Positions 45,601-57,716 are shown, numbered from the stretch's first letter. The stretch is DNA of 64,000 nucleotides from Adineta steineri (GCA_905250115.1 CAJNOI010000330.1:1-64000); one strand, 5' to 3'. The notes: a model not told the origin generated them from the letters alone. Translations and numbers: made by a program.

Positions 45601-48600
45601 TCTTCTTATTTTTTTTCTCTCGAGTGGAGAGAATACGAGAGAGAGGGAGAGGGAGAGAGAGAGAGTTTGAAATTCTCTCTCATATATGCGTACATACACA
45701 TACACTACTTGTTTGCTCTCTTGCCTATATACTTGCTATCAACAGCACATCGTCCTATGAAATTTCAGAATTGTAGAGTCAAACGAGCCGAGAAGACGAC
45801 GGTAACGACAATAGAAAGAAAAAAGAGAGAAGAGAACAAGGGGAGAGACCTACTAGATGGACAATGATGATGTTGATGGTGTTGGTAATGACTAAGAGAA
45901 CGAACAGTGACGCTCATCTAACTGAACTGAACGAGAGAATGATGGATGGTTGGAGGCTTTTGCAGGGTCAGGAAACAAAAGAACGCTCGTGAGAAAGAGT
46001 TCGTTGTCAATAACATAAATTGCACCTTCATCTCTTTCTTTCTTTATATACATATATATATTGAGAAAAAAAAAATCATACATCGACCGACCACTGCCCA
46101 TTGACGGTTAAAGGTTATCATATATGAATAAAATTCTTTCATTAGAAAAAAAATGAAGAGTATTTCTTCAACTTATGATAACTAAACATTCACCTGTTCG
46201 TTATATTTACAATAGAAACAATTAAATTACTGCATGCATCTATACTCTCTTATTTTTATTTCGTTTTCATTCGAATTTGTTAATAGAATGAAGAAAAAGA
46301 ATGTTGAAATGTGTATAGCTAGGTGCAATCAATCCTTCAATTAAATCGATCTTAGTTTCTCTTTCTCATACATATATATACTCTACCAATACCTGTCTTT
46401 TTCTACTATTACTTCTAGTAGTATGTAAAAAAGAAAAGAAAACGAACATTAACAAATGATTGAGTATCAATTCTAATAAGGATAATTATTTGATAAGATA
46501 CAATTATGCATACCTTTGCTTTACTAAGAATATCTTGTGCAGCAATATTGTCAAGTAAAACTAATGTATTGTTATTTCCGTTATTCATATGTCGAAAGAA
46601 AAATTTGTTGGAATGAAAGAGAAGAAGAAGACGAGTGTTAAATACACGAAAGCAATATAAATCAAATGGATTTTGTCACTTGAGAATAGACAGTTAGATC
46701 TTAACTGTATCTTTGTTAGCCATCAATTCATTCTATCTTATTGTCATCCATAAAGAATAATCATGAGCAGAACGAAGTGAATGCTTTTCTTTTTCTTCTT
46801 CTTCTCCTCTTTTCTACTCTTGATTACATTCGAAAATCTTTTTTTTTTCTAGATATATTACAACGGAAAACGATGATGAAGACGACTATGTTTTTCTTCT
46901 TTCTCTATTTCTCTTCTCTTCTCTTTTTTGACTTAGCTACTCTTTCCATCTTCCGACTTAAGCAAAGTCGAATGTCCTTCAATCATCTTGCGAACATCCG
47001 GTAGAGGAAAAGCGACCGGATGCACACGCACGCTCTCGCAAATGATCTCCTATAGCTATCGTTTTTAGCAGTCTATCGGATCGATTCCGATGAATAACAG
47101 TCTTGCCTTTTCTTTCTCGTTCAACAACGAGACTAACATGCAATAAGTATGAAAAAAACTATCATCATTTACGCGCACACGCACAAACTCTATACGAAAA
47201 AAGAAAAAATTCGAAAGATAACTTACTTTAGGATGTTTTTGACGAGGATAAGCCGGTTTTGGATCGATCTAAAATTTAATTAAATAATATTAATATAATC
47301 ATTTATCTTATTTTAATTTATCGAAGAAGGAAAAAAATTAAAAGCTTAGGATATTTCTAAAAACTAATCAAGTGAAACAAAATTTTCTCTTTAGAAGAAA
47401 GATAATTGATTAAGTGATTGTTGTTTGTTTCTGATAATATCATATCTAAATCGACATCAACTCGAAAAAGTTGTTAAGTGTGAAAAAACACATCTATTCA
47501 TGAATTGCCTTAAGGAAAAAATAAAAATTTCAATAATTAATCAAAAGAAATATCTATTTATTTTATGACTAATAATAACCACATAATTTTTCATCATTAG
47601 AGTTAAACTCAACAAGAAATATGCATATAAATAAAAAAATATTATTTGTTTATTTTTAGTAATGTTAATTTAACGATGGAGAATGATCCATTGATAAATG
47701 ATGGTACTGATAATATTTCAACATCTGTTTGATGGACAAGACAAGAATCAATGTACAAAAATATACGCATAACAGATCACGTCTTCATTGTATTAAATAG
47801 CAAAAATATTGTCTTTTCTTTGCGCTAAGTCTTTCATTTTCGACCTTTTTTTTCCTATTATAGACAACAAATTCTATTTTCTTTTATTACTGAACTGTTT
47901 GCTTATCAGTGTATGTATAGTTATCATGACTAAATGAATAAATAAATAAATATTTCAATCATAGATTCTTTTTTTTATTGAATTGACTTAGGATTAGTTG
48001 TACAATAAACAAAAGGATGTCGTTATTTATTTGAAGTACTCGACTAAAAGATTATTATTGAATTGTTTTCTCTCGATTTTAAACACAAATATATTTATAT
48101 TCGAAGAGAAGACTCTCAATAAGAAATCTAAGTGGGTAAGACGTGCAAATTTAGTATTTAAGCACACACACTTATATAGTAAAGAGAGTAAAAGAAAAAC
48201 TGTTATAACTCCTGATGAGCTATAGTAAAAAAAACAACTACGAAGAAATTGAGTGGTTATTTCTATAATTTTCTTTTTCTAACTAACGAGTCATGTTTCT
48301 CATTAAATATCCGTTTTGCTTTTTATTATATATATATTTTTTTTTCTAATAAAATAATCTTATTTAGTTTTTCAAAAACGGTGATCTATATTTTATTATC
48401 ATATGTCAACACAATCATCAAATCATTGGCAAAATGAACTATCTATTCAAAATGAAAATACTCGTTTTGCATCTATGTTTATTTTATTTACATTCTTAGC
48501 ATTTATAATAACAATAATTTTATTTACTTTTGTTAATAATTCTAATCATAATGAAACTGAAATCGTACAATCAAATAATGTACCTTATTATATTCTTGCA

Positions 48601-51600
48601 TCAATTAGTATAGCTTTATTTTTTATATTTTTTATTGGTTCACTTGTATATACAAGAAAATCAATAAGAAGAATGAAATCATCAATGCCTTTACCACTAC
48701 CACCACCACGTTTAATATTAAACTCAATTGATGAAAGTATGGAACTACCAACGGATGTATAGAAACGTACCTGTTTTTCATCCAATGTATGAACATCTTT
48801 TGCGAGAACTTTATCGACTGAATTTGCATCTTTAAATGTGATGAAACCAAAACCTCTGAAATTAGAATAAAAAATGAAATGAAATTTGTGGTTCTTTTTT
48901 TTATATATACCTTGATCGTTTTGTAATTGCATCTTTCATAATCATACATTCTAATACTTCACCAAATTGAGTAAAATAATTTTTTAAATTTTCTAAAATA
49001 ATATAGAAAAAAAAAGAAATCGAAATTATATGATTTCTCTGTTATTTAAATGTAAATTTTCTTCTTCTTTTTTCTCTATTAAAACCCAAATAGACTTACC
49101 AGGTGTTGTTTGCCATGAAAGACCGCCAATAAACATTTTCCTAAATAATTTATAAGAAATATAAGAAATAAAATTCAAAATATATATATTACTTATCAAA
49201 TGGTTTTGGTGAATCGGAGTCATCACCATCTTCTGATCGTGCATCTTCATCATCTTCAATATATTGGGCATGACTAAATAAACAAGAAAAGAATATTTAT
49301 AGATCATAATTTGTAAGTCTCGTTTTATCTATCAACATATTTTCTTAGTTTTTCGTCATTGACGTAAGAGTTATATTAAGATTACCAGACATTAAGAGAT
49401 GCTTCTTTTTACCATGACAATTATTCAGTAGTGCTAATATTCAACATGATAAACAACTTTGACACAATGAAAAAAAGACGAACATATAGTAAACAACATC
49501 TATACTTCGCGGGCGGTATGCCTATGAGTATAGAATACATTTGACATTTTGACAGTCTGAGAGTAATTATTCTCGTTCTTGGTAGTGTACATAGCAGAAG
49601 CAGAAAAGAAAAACTAGGACAAATCCGCCCTCATTATTCATCGACTATAAAAGATTGATATTCTTTCCGTCTATCTTTATTTGTCAAAGCATACCATTTT
49701 TTGTTTTCTTTAAATAAATACTTTATATTATATTTTTATGATTCAATTAGAATTTTAACTGCAATCGAGAACATGTCGATGAGAATGAAAAGGTTTCCGA
49801 TTACCATATATACATATATAAAGATATACATACATACATACATACATATATATTTCTTTAGTATAAAAAAAATAAAAAGTCAAATCATAAAAAAACATAT
49901 GCCAAAGTGCAAAACGATTAAATCGTTATTAATATACTATTCAATATGAATTCTTTGCCATTCAAGTTCAATTTCTTTCTATGACCTTCTGATAGTAAAA
50001 CCTTGATGGTCTAGGTCATTAAATTAATGTTTAGCCTTATTTCTTTTTCTAAATCAATCCAATATATAGACAGACACGTTTTGTATTTAATCTATATGTA
50101 AGTTGCTGACATATAGACGCAAATGGTAGATGGATAAGCAAAGAATCAAAGTGCTATGTACGGAAAAATTATAATCATCGACAACTATCCTATTTCCGCT
50201 AATACGCCTACACAACCATATGCTTACAAACAAATATACCAGAAAAAAAAACAGCAACATCAACAGTTGACAGTGCCATAATTGTGCATAGATATAACAA
50301 AAGTCTAGGATGTGTTTTTTTAAACTTCTTACCCATTCGATTGGTATTGAGGAGATCTTCCATTTATATGTGAAGTATAATACTGTGTTGCAGGTGTATA
50401 ACGATAAGGTGATCTAGATGATATCGGTAGATCATAATGATGAGATGAAGATGAAAGTGCATGATGATGCCATGCTGGCGATCCGTATTGATGATGATGC
50501 GAATATGTTGGCGAATAATAAGGATATTGCAGAGGAGGTGGTGCCGGTGTCACACTATCTTTCATTCTATACTATGTTCTACAAAATGACGATAGAGGAT
50601 AGATGAAGATAGAAAAAAGAGAAATGCATCTGTTCTGTTATATATATTAGGAGGATGAGTACATTCACTAAAGAACTTTTTTTTTCCGTCAGTAAAGAGT
50701 ATACAAAACAGCAACACTACGAAAGAAGAGAAGGAAGAAAACAACACGCAGACACACATAGAGAAACATAGTTATACACATACAAACACGCAAGAAAAGA
50801 AGAAGGACGAGAGAGAGAGTAAAAAAGAAACGAGTTTTTTTTTTCTTATTATTGTTGCATTTGTTGCGCTTGAGAAATCGTCATTGTCATTGTCGATATG
50901 ATTCTTTCCTTTTTTTTTGCTCTCTACCTAGACAATTGACACAGCATCGCCTATTGAAGTGATTTTTATTTTGATGAATTTAACATGTTCTCAATTCTTT
51001 CGTTTTTCGTTACTTTTTTTTTTTTTTATTCACTCGATTTTTTACTGCTACTACTGCTGATGTTGTTGTTGTTGGTTTCTCTAGGGGGTATCGATAAAAG
51101 AAATGGTATAGAGAGCCCAAAGAGAACGAGAAAGAAATGCGTAGGACAAGAAAAAAACGAAAGACTTGATGAAGATCGATAACAAGAAGAACTTTTTCCC
51201 TATTCTTTTTCTCCGCCTTTACTAATATCAATCCGATCAACACTTTAATATAATCAACCATCTATCGAAAAAAAAAATTATACCTCTTTAATATTATTTC
51301 GATATACATATATTCTAAACTTTCAAGTCTAAAGTTCAAAGGGAACATGTAACAAATAGAATGAAAAATATATTTACAGAATATAACAACTAAAAGATAA
51401 ATATTATATAAGACAAACATTGATATAGATTTTTACAAATAATTCCACATCAAAATGTAACAACATAAACGAAGGGAACGATCAAAGTTAATCGACAAGG
51501 AAAAGAATATTCCATTATTTACCAATATGTCGTCATGACGCCATTCTTACGAAAATCTTATTGAACAACATACTAATATTTTCTAAACCTCTTATCAATT

Positions 51601-51837
51601 TTCTTACGAACACAACAATTGATTTTCTTTTAAAAATTATTTTATTACTTATTTTTATATAAGAAAAAAACATTACTAGTATTTTCTTTCAAACTTAATT
51701 AACTCTAGATGTCATTCAACTATGGTCTAGTTTTATAAGAAGAAAGAAAAAGACGTTTACCTGTCCATATCATCCATTGAATAAGTAACAGAAACAGTCA
51801 TTGCTTCTGATGTTGCCATTGAGTCCAATACTGACAT
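42628..51837 (-). CDS. MSI: Musashi RNA-binding protein, two RRM domains
   Basis: Translational regulator binding UAG-type motifs in 3' UTRs of stem and neural cell mRNAs. The first coding exon (51761-51837) is [13 protein letters not shown]...; a second (about 50333-50566) encodes a Tyr/His/Ser/Pro-rich region ([17 protein letters not shown]); a third an acidic linker ([17 protein letters not shown]). RRM1 is [33 protein letters not shown] and RGFGFITF; the linker exon [14 protein letters not shown] follows, then RRM2 with [45 protein letters not shown] and [14 protein letters not shown]. The C-terminal exons are low-complexity and end [13 protein letters not shown] at 42628, like the family's NGYH end. 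All splice phases I checked agree. Three more ATG-starting, phase-0 exons lie in the 2.9-kb intron before RRM2. Confidence 0.93.
44426..44491 (-). other. Candidate alternative first exon of Musashi (acidic)
   Basis: ATG at 44491 opens a 22-codon phase-0 exon ([17 protein letters not shown], then TPTYK) ending at a GTCCGTAAAT donor. It would join in frame to the RRM2 exon at 44317. Confidence 0.45.
45297..45452 (-). other. Candidate alternative first exon of Musashi (Gln/Asn-rich)
   Basis: ATG at 45452 opens a 52-codon phase-0 exon ([17 protein letters not shown], then an Asn/Ser-rich run) ending at a GTAAGT donor. In frame with the RRM2 exon. Confidence 0.5.
46514..46588 (-). other. Candidate alternative first exon of Musashi
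   Basis: ATG at 46588 opens a 25-codon phase-0 exon ([19 protein letters not shown]) ending at a GTATGC donor. In frame with the RRM2 exon. Confidence 0.5.
48403..48762 (+). CDS. Small two-helix membrane protein nested in a Musashi intron
   Basis: A 119-residue intronless frame on the strand opposite Musashi. Residues 22-45 ([20 protein letters not shown]) and 64-86 ([20 protein letters not shown]) are hydrophobic helices; the N-terminal 20 residues are polar and the C-terminal tail is basic then Pro-rich ([12 protein letters not shown]) and ends LPTDV. The T-x-V end fits a class I PDZ-binding motif. The stop codon is 8 bp from the Musashi RRM1 exon on the other strand. The family was not recognised. 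The two well-separated helices, polar loop and ATG start support a real gene, though low-complexity AT-rich DNA easily gives hydrophobic open frames. Confidence 0.5.
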   Translation: MSTQSSNHWQNELSIQNENTRFASMFILFTFLAFIITIILFTFVNNSNHNETEIVQSNNVPYYILASISIALFFIFFIGSLVYTRKSIRRMKSSMPLPLPPPRLILNSIDESMELPTDV

Positions 51838-52657
51838 GCTTGTCTATCTTTTTTTCTTACGTACAATCAAATGATCGACAATCCCTATTCACCATTATTA
51901 TTATCATCATCTATTTCTTTTTTCTTCTCTCTATGTATATAACATTCATTTGATATGATCATCATGTATATACACATCTTAACGAATTCTATTGACCTTT
52001 TCATTTACTGTTTATATCGTGATCTAGCTGATAATAGTAGGTGGTAATACAGATTCTGACATGTACAAACGAGTACCATACGGTATATCAGACAGCAATT
52101 GTACTACCGGCAAATCTAGTTTCGGTTACGATAACAGATGATAACACAATAAAAACAAGTGTTAATACTTTCTTTTGCTTGATATGAATTATCCTGTAGG
52201 AAAAAAGCAAGGTTAAATAGGAAAATTGGATTAATTGATAGGTCAGTGTATTCATTCAAATGAAAAACTGATGATAAATAAATATCTTTGAAAGAAAATT
52301 ATGTTTTTTTACAGTTATAGATATCTATTTCAATATAAACATCCTTGAAATATATATTTGCAAGAATGAAATATGAATCTTATAAAATAGTTTTTCAACT
52401 TTTCTTAAAAATATATACCAAGACACTTACAATTGGAGGTCATTATTCTTTTTATAAGACGATGTTGTCGTCAATTTTCAAGTCCGGGGAATCAAATTTC
52501 AAATCGGAGCTGACATAGAAGTAATCTTACTTTCTTCTTTCGTCTCTTTCTTTTTATTAACAAATATTTAAAACGTAGGCGTTGACTAGTGTAATATTTA
52601 AGTCTCAGGGTTGAATAAACGACTAGTCATTCAATAGTCATTTTCTTATTTTAGAAG
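51838..52657. other. Divergent intergenic region
   Basis: Upstream of both Musashi (minus) and the secreted Cys-rich gene (plus). AT-rich; no repeats of the telomere-like family. It probably contains both promoters. Confidence 0.5.
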
Positions 52658-53379
52658 ATGCATACAATAATAAAAACAACAGGTTCTATTCAATTTCTCT
52701 TTATCGTTTTCATCTTATCAATATCAATTTATAAGAGTGAGTAAATTAAAATGAAAAGTAAAATCTTGACGAAATTGTCCATGTATATATTTAGTATCAA
52801 CATCAGCTGGACGTTGTTATCAATGTAATTCAAGAAATTCATTATGTGGAATAACTGCAAATGCTTCATTGAAAATCGATGGAACACCATGCAATGGACA
52901 ATGTTATATACGTTTGAATCGTGATGATCAATTTACTGTTTATCGTGGTTGTTCATGGGAACAAGGTTTTATGGAGCCTCAAGAAAGAAATATTTTAATA
53001 CTTAAAGGAAATTCTGTTTGGATGTTTTGTGATGATGCACCTTAGTATGTATTTTTGTTATTTTCTTATCATATACAACTAATGTATATATTGATTGTAG
53101 TTGTAATGTCGAAGCATCATCTTTATTAACTAGTATGTTTGATATTTAATTGAAATTTTAAAAGATTATTCATTTTTTGCTTTAGCTGTATGTTATCAAC
53201 CGATATGTAATTATCTGAATTTTCCAGCAGATTGTAAATTACCAAATGCTGATGTTACATGTGGACGTTATTGTAACAATAAATTATGTAATTCAACAGT
53301 AATTCGTCAACAAACTCGTAATCGTAATCGAAATCGAAATCGTAATCGCAATCGGAAACCATTAATCTCACCTAAATAA
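52658..53379 (+). CDS. Secreted cysteine-rich protein, Ly6/three-finger-like
   Basis: Four exons (52658-52736, then from about 52796) with consistent phases. A signal peptide (about residues 9-24, IQFLFIVFILSISIYK) is followed by CYQCNSRNSLCG, PCNGQCYIRL, VYRGCSWEQGF and WMFCDDAPYCN, then by CNNKLCN, the closing motif typical of Ly6/uPAR-type domains (CC...D.CN). Cys spacing in the last exon (CYQPICN, ADCKLP, TCGRYCNNKLCN) suggests a second or incomplete finger domain. The mature protein ends in seven Arg-Asn repeats followed by KPLISPK, a strongly basic tail with no GPI signal, so it is predicted to be soluble. Ligand unknown. The (RN) tail is coded by CGN-AAT repeats at about 53314-53355. 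Confidence 0.65.
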
Positions 53380-54526
53380 ACATTTTTTTCAAAGGACACT
53401 AAAAAAACGGTATAGAACTTGTAATAAAGTTTATATTTAATTAATAATACATCAACGTGTAAAGGATTAAGTGATTAATTATGAATATTTTTTTACATAT
53501 TGAATTTCAGATACTTAAATGAGTCAGATCAAATACTTTTCTTTCGAAGAAAAATCCAAATTAACAATGTGTTGGTAGGTATAAAATGATAAGGATACAC
53601 ACTAGGTGTGCTTATATGAAGACCGGAAGAGAAATGTCGGAACAAGTAATATATATATAATGAATATTCACGCTACTACGTCTAATATTCTCGTATTGTT
53701 TTTATGTTGGTAACATTTCATAGGTATTTCAATAGTTGAATATAAATTACTCATTCAAGCATTCAGTCATTGTTTTATATAACCGTTCTTCGAAAAGAAA
53801 TGGCAAATATTTCTACCATCAGTCGATGAGTAATAGAAGAGAGTGAGAAAAAACCCAAAAATATGATTCCCGATGCAATATCATATGAATCATCTCTAAG
53901 GACGATATAATAACATTCTTAAAAAATGCAATGGAATATTTAGATCATTTATTATTGACACTTGTTAAAAGGAAAAATAATGACATTTCGCAAATTATTT
54001 CTTTCGATGTGTATATAATGTCTATCAAATGTTCGTATTATATAGGAGAAAAAATAATGAATATGTTTTGTTATTTAGAAATTCTCTATTAAAGAGGCTC
54101 GGTGTTAATATAAAACTAAGTATATATTTGCTCTATCTATTGTGTATATAAGCGCCATCTAAGATTGTCAAGGAAATTATATAATAACCAATGATATATT
54201 TTCTAACGATTGTATTAGTCATAAGAACTATATGTTTTTCTTCTCTTCTATTTCTATTACTTTTGTGTGTTGTGTTTCTTCTATGTAGGAGAAGTTCTGT
54301 GATCAACGGGTTTTATACACGTATTTTATTAGTCAAAATTTTCAAGGTCGTCATGATTGATTTTCTTTTTTAACACGTATATGTATATACGTATATATAG
54401 CATTCATCATTAAAAGTATTCATTACTTAATTTGTTCATATATTTGTTTTACTAATATGACATATAAATATATTTGTTTTAGTTCTAGATGTATGGGCTA
54501 TTATTATAATAAAGATAAATTAAATT
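53380..54526. other. Intergenic spacer
   Basis: Between the Cys-rich gene and ORMDL, both on the plus strand; expected to contain the ORMDL promoter. The 60-codon frame at 54191 is hydrophobic but ends before any recognisable motif and is not called. No repeats were noticed. Confidence 0.5.
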
Positions 54527-55103
54527 ATGAACGTTGGTATTGCACAAGGCGAGCGGAATCCAAATAGCTCATGGTTAAATAGCCGTGGTGTTTGGTTGAC
54601 TTATATTATTCTTGTTTTTGTTCTTCATTTTATTCTACTCAGTATTCCCTATATAACAACATCTGTTGCATGGACTTTAACAACAACTATTCATAATATT
54701 GTATGTTAATAATTTAAATTTTGTTGCTTATCTTTTGTTTTTCTTTTGAAATTATTTCTAGTGTAATTATTATATATTTCATGTGGTCAAAGGTGCACCA
54801 TGGGAAACAAGTGACCAAGGTTTAGCACGTCGTTTTACATTTTGGGAACAAATTGATAATGGCATTCAATGGACGGGTACAAGAAAATTTCTTCAAATAG
54901 TTCCGGTTGTTTTGTAAGTTAATTTTATTAATTTGATGATTTCATTTTGTTTTGTTTTGTTTTATAGATTCTTTATTGCAAGTTTCTATACTCAATATGA
55001 CAAGACACATTTTATAATTAATTTGGCAACAATGCTTCTTGCAGTTGTACCAAAATTTCCGATATTTTACGGTGTACGTTTGTTTGATATAAATCGTTAT
55101 TGA
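54527..55103 (+). CDS. ORMDL: ORM1-like protein (ORMDL), regulator of serine palmitoyltransferase
   Basis: ER membrane protein that senses ceramide and inhibits serine palmitoyltransferase, the first step of sphingolipid synthesis. Three exons (54527-54700, 54762-54913, 54968-55103) join to 153 residues, exactly the length of vertebrate ORMDL3. The family's N-terminal signature is kept (MNVGIAQGERNPNSSWLNSR), followed by the first hydrophobic hairpin (LTYIILVFVLHFILLSIPYI), the loop HVVKGAPWETSDQG, the WEQIDNGIQWTGTRKFL segment, the second hairpin (PVVLFFIASFYTQYD) and the C-terminal VPKFP...GVRLFDINRY. The asparagine near residue 11-13 and the invariant NSRG are present. The gene looks intact. 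Confidence 0.97.
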
Positions 55104-55885
55104 CAAAAAAAACAAAAGAACCAAGAACATTTTTTTTTCTTCTCATTTATAATATGACTCTGTTGTGTTCAGATCTTTTTAGTTTATTTCGACTTTTAAA
55201 GAAAAGAGAAATAAGTGTGCCCGAATACAACTAACCCTTTTTTTTTCCTATTTGTTTCTTTCTCGATATTTTAGCTGACAGAAAAAAAGAATAAAATTCT
55301 TCTTCTGTGTAACATATATTCATATTCGTAAATACTGATTAGTAATTTAATAATAATAAAAATTAACTGAATAGCAAATAAAATTCAAATCAGGTTATTG
55401 ATTCTCAGAGGTGGACTAGCCGTGGTTCTCTAGTTACGCTACTACTGATAATAGAATATTATATTTAAAAAGTCTGGACATTAACATGAATATGTCAACA
55501 ATCTTTTATATGTGTATGATGTAGTATTGTTGTCTTGGTGATACCAAGTATTATTTACCTTCAATCTATGTATATAAAAGAGCATATTTAATATAAATCT
55601 TATGTGATACAGTTTATATTCACTATTCATACAATAGTTATTTATGATTTTATAGTAAATATATATTATGCAATCATAAAAAGAATAATGGGAGATATAT
55701 GTTGATTGAGTCGACGCTAATGGTTAGTTATAACCTTCAATATGATTTATTAACTGATGACATAAGACAAAAGTTAATGTATGTCTATTGTTGAAAATTG
55801 ATTCAACGGATCTTCATATATTTTATATAAATTTAGAAATTATTTTACAATCATTAGAATTTTATTATTTATACATTTCTATTAA
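55104..55885. other. Convergent intergenic spacer
   Basis: Between the 3' ends of ORMDL (+) and the first GPCR (-). AT-rich, with no recognisable feature. Confidence 0.5.
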
Positions 55886-56884
55886 TTATACGTGAGTATT
55901 TTGTGACTTTGTTTTATTTTGTTGACTTTTTTGTGTATTTGTAGGATTAATTATTCTGTTATTTGTTGTTATCGGTTGAACACGAGTAATAGATGGTCCA
56001 CAATAAGGAAACCATTTTAGCCATCGTAATTTGAATACTTTTCGAATATCTCTATTGAGCACAATAGTCATGATTTTTTCAATCGCTACTGCCATTGATG
56101 GTGTTGTTATAGCGAATAAAAATATTATACTTGGTGCTGCTTCGCCTTTACTTGATACTACAATATAAATTGCCGATGGAATACCGCCAAATAGAAAAAT
56201 ACCAAGTAAAATAAGAATATTACGTGCTAATTCAGCATCACGTTTTGCTCCATGTAATGTTTGCCGAAAGTTTGCTGTTGAACGAATAGTATGATGATAA
56301 ATAATACCATATATAATACTAATAATTACAATTGGGATGATAAAACTAGTAATTAATAGATAAAATTCATGAATTATATATTTGGGTAGAACTAAACACA
56401 TTTTAAATGGAACAAATACAATATCTTTAGTAATTATACATGACAATGGTAATAGAAATGAAATGCAAATTTTAAATATGATAAGATATATATGACATTT
56501 CATAGATAATAAATATCGATGTTTGTATAGTACTGTCCAAAATAAACGAGAAACAGCTTGAATCACATAAGAATATACAACTATATTAAGAGAAAAATAG
56601 TATAGATAACCACGTATTCGACATGACCAATCGGTTAATGAAGATGAAGTATAAAAAACAAAAGCATTCATTGTTGAGATAATTAAATAAAACAGAGTCG
56701 ATAAACATGTGCTTGATACAAGTAAATTTGTTGAGGAATGTAAGTTTCGTGTAATAATAATGAGAATTATGATGAGTAAACAAGCAATAGTGGAAATACT
56801 TATTGATAAAGTATATATGATCATACTAACATTCAAACCAATATTCAAACTATTTAATTGCATTTCACTAGTATTAGTCATCAT
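55886..56884 (-). CDS. Rhodopsin-like GPCR, lineage-specific, tandem copy 1
   Basis: Intronless, 332 residues, with seven hydrophobic segments: an extracellular start with sequons (TNTSEMQLN), TM1 from SMIIYTLSI, the conserved-type TM2 (LLVSSTCLSTLFYLI), Cys in DWSCRIRG before TM3 with its partner in FKMCLVLP before TM5, TM5 SFIIPIVIISIIYG, TM6 ARNILILLGIFLFGGIP and TM7 IIFLFAITTPSMAVAIEK. The DRY motif at the end of TM3 is replaced by VSRLFW and TM7 has no NPxxY, so G-protein coupling may differ from the norm. The C-terminal tail is basic and Asn/Gln/Thr-rich. Two close paralogues follow on the same strand. Ligand unknown; receptors of this kind are expanded in rotifers and often chemosensory (inferred). 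Confidence 0.8.
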   Translation of the reverse strand: MMTNTSEMQLNSLNIGLNVSMIIYTLSISISTIACLLIIILIIITRNLHSSTNLLVSSTCLSTLFYLIISTMNAFVFYTSSSLTDWSCRIRGYLYYFSLNIVVYSYVIQAVSRLFWTVLYKHRYLLSMKCHIYLIIFKICISFLLPLSCIITKDIVFVPFKMCLVLPKYIIHEFYLLITSFIIPIVIISIIYGIIYHHTIRSTANFRQTLHGAKRDAELARNILILLGIFLFGGIPSAIYIVVSSKGEAAPSIIFLFAITTPSMAVAIEKIMTIVLNRDIRKVFKLRWLKWFPYCGPSITRVQPITTNNRIINPTNTQKSQQNKTKSQNTHV

Positions 56885-57187
56885 TTTTAATGTATGAAAA
56901 TGTTTATCCTTATGATATATAATGCAATGAATGCTGTGAAAAAGTTACACTATATTATTATAAGAATATATACCGATGAAGTATCTACTTATCATGACAT
57001 ATTCATAATGAATAAAGAATAATAATTTACTATATATATTTATATATATAATTATTGCTAATTTGAAATTCATTCAAGGATCTAATAAATAATTCAAAAT
57101 TTAAAAATATTTTTTATTTCATTTCCTTTTTTTTTTCTAAGTATTCTTGAAAAATTGCAATCAGATATATCTGTCATATGAAAATAA

Positions 57188-57510
57188 CTACTGTCTGTCC
57201 AAAAGAAAAATGAACTCGTGTATTGTTGCAATAACTCGAAAACAGAAAGAGCAAGAGAACTGCGGTTTTCCCCATGATGTAGGTAATTGAGTACTCTATA
57301 TATCTATTAATAAATGTTGAAAATCCAAGTAGATTCAGTGTTCCATCAGTATCAATCTTTCATAGAGTTTGATGCCGTTTTTTCAAATTTTATAGAGACA
57401 TATGTATCTAAACCATGCAAAAGATAGCCCAGAGGCTCCCCTAAAAAACGAGGCAAGGTCCACCTCTCTAGCTTTTACTCGAGTCCATTGTTGTTTTGGA
57501 CAGACAGTAG
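57188..57510. mobile_element. 323-bp Tc1/mariner-type MITE with TA target
   Basis: CTACTGTCTGTCCAAAA at 57188 is repeated perfectly inverted at 57494-57510. The inner ends CTGTCTGTCC...GGACAGACAG are bordered by TA on both sides. At the homologous position upstream of GPCR copy 3 (about 62088-62094) the sequence reads AAAATAATTAAAAAAATGATATT without insert, giving the empty site. No transposase frame is inside, so it is non-autonomous. Confidence 0.8.
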
Positions 57511-57716
57511 AAAAATGATATTAACAAATACATCGAAGAGATCATGCTCTTTTTACTATCTATTCATTATTTTTAATACTAATTGATCATAATATATTTG
57601 CCATTTAAAATAAACTATTTAGATTAAATGTAGTTCTATGACTGAATAATTACTTTCTCCTTGATATTTGTTTGTATTTAGATTAATATTCATCATAAAT
57701 AAAATAAAGAATCGGC

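Noticed and set aside
45466..45867. Open frames of 72-130 codons on both strands
   Set aside because: Low-complexity GAGAGA/TCTCTC and poly-T sequence inside the Musashi intron; no conserved motif.
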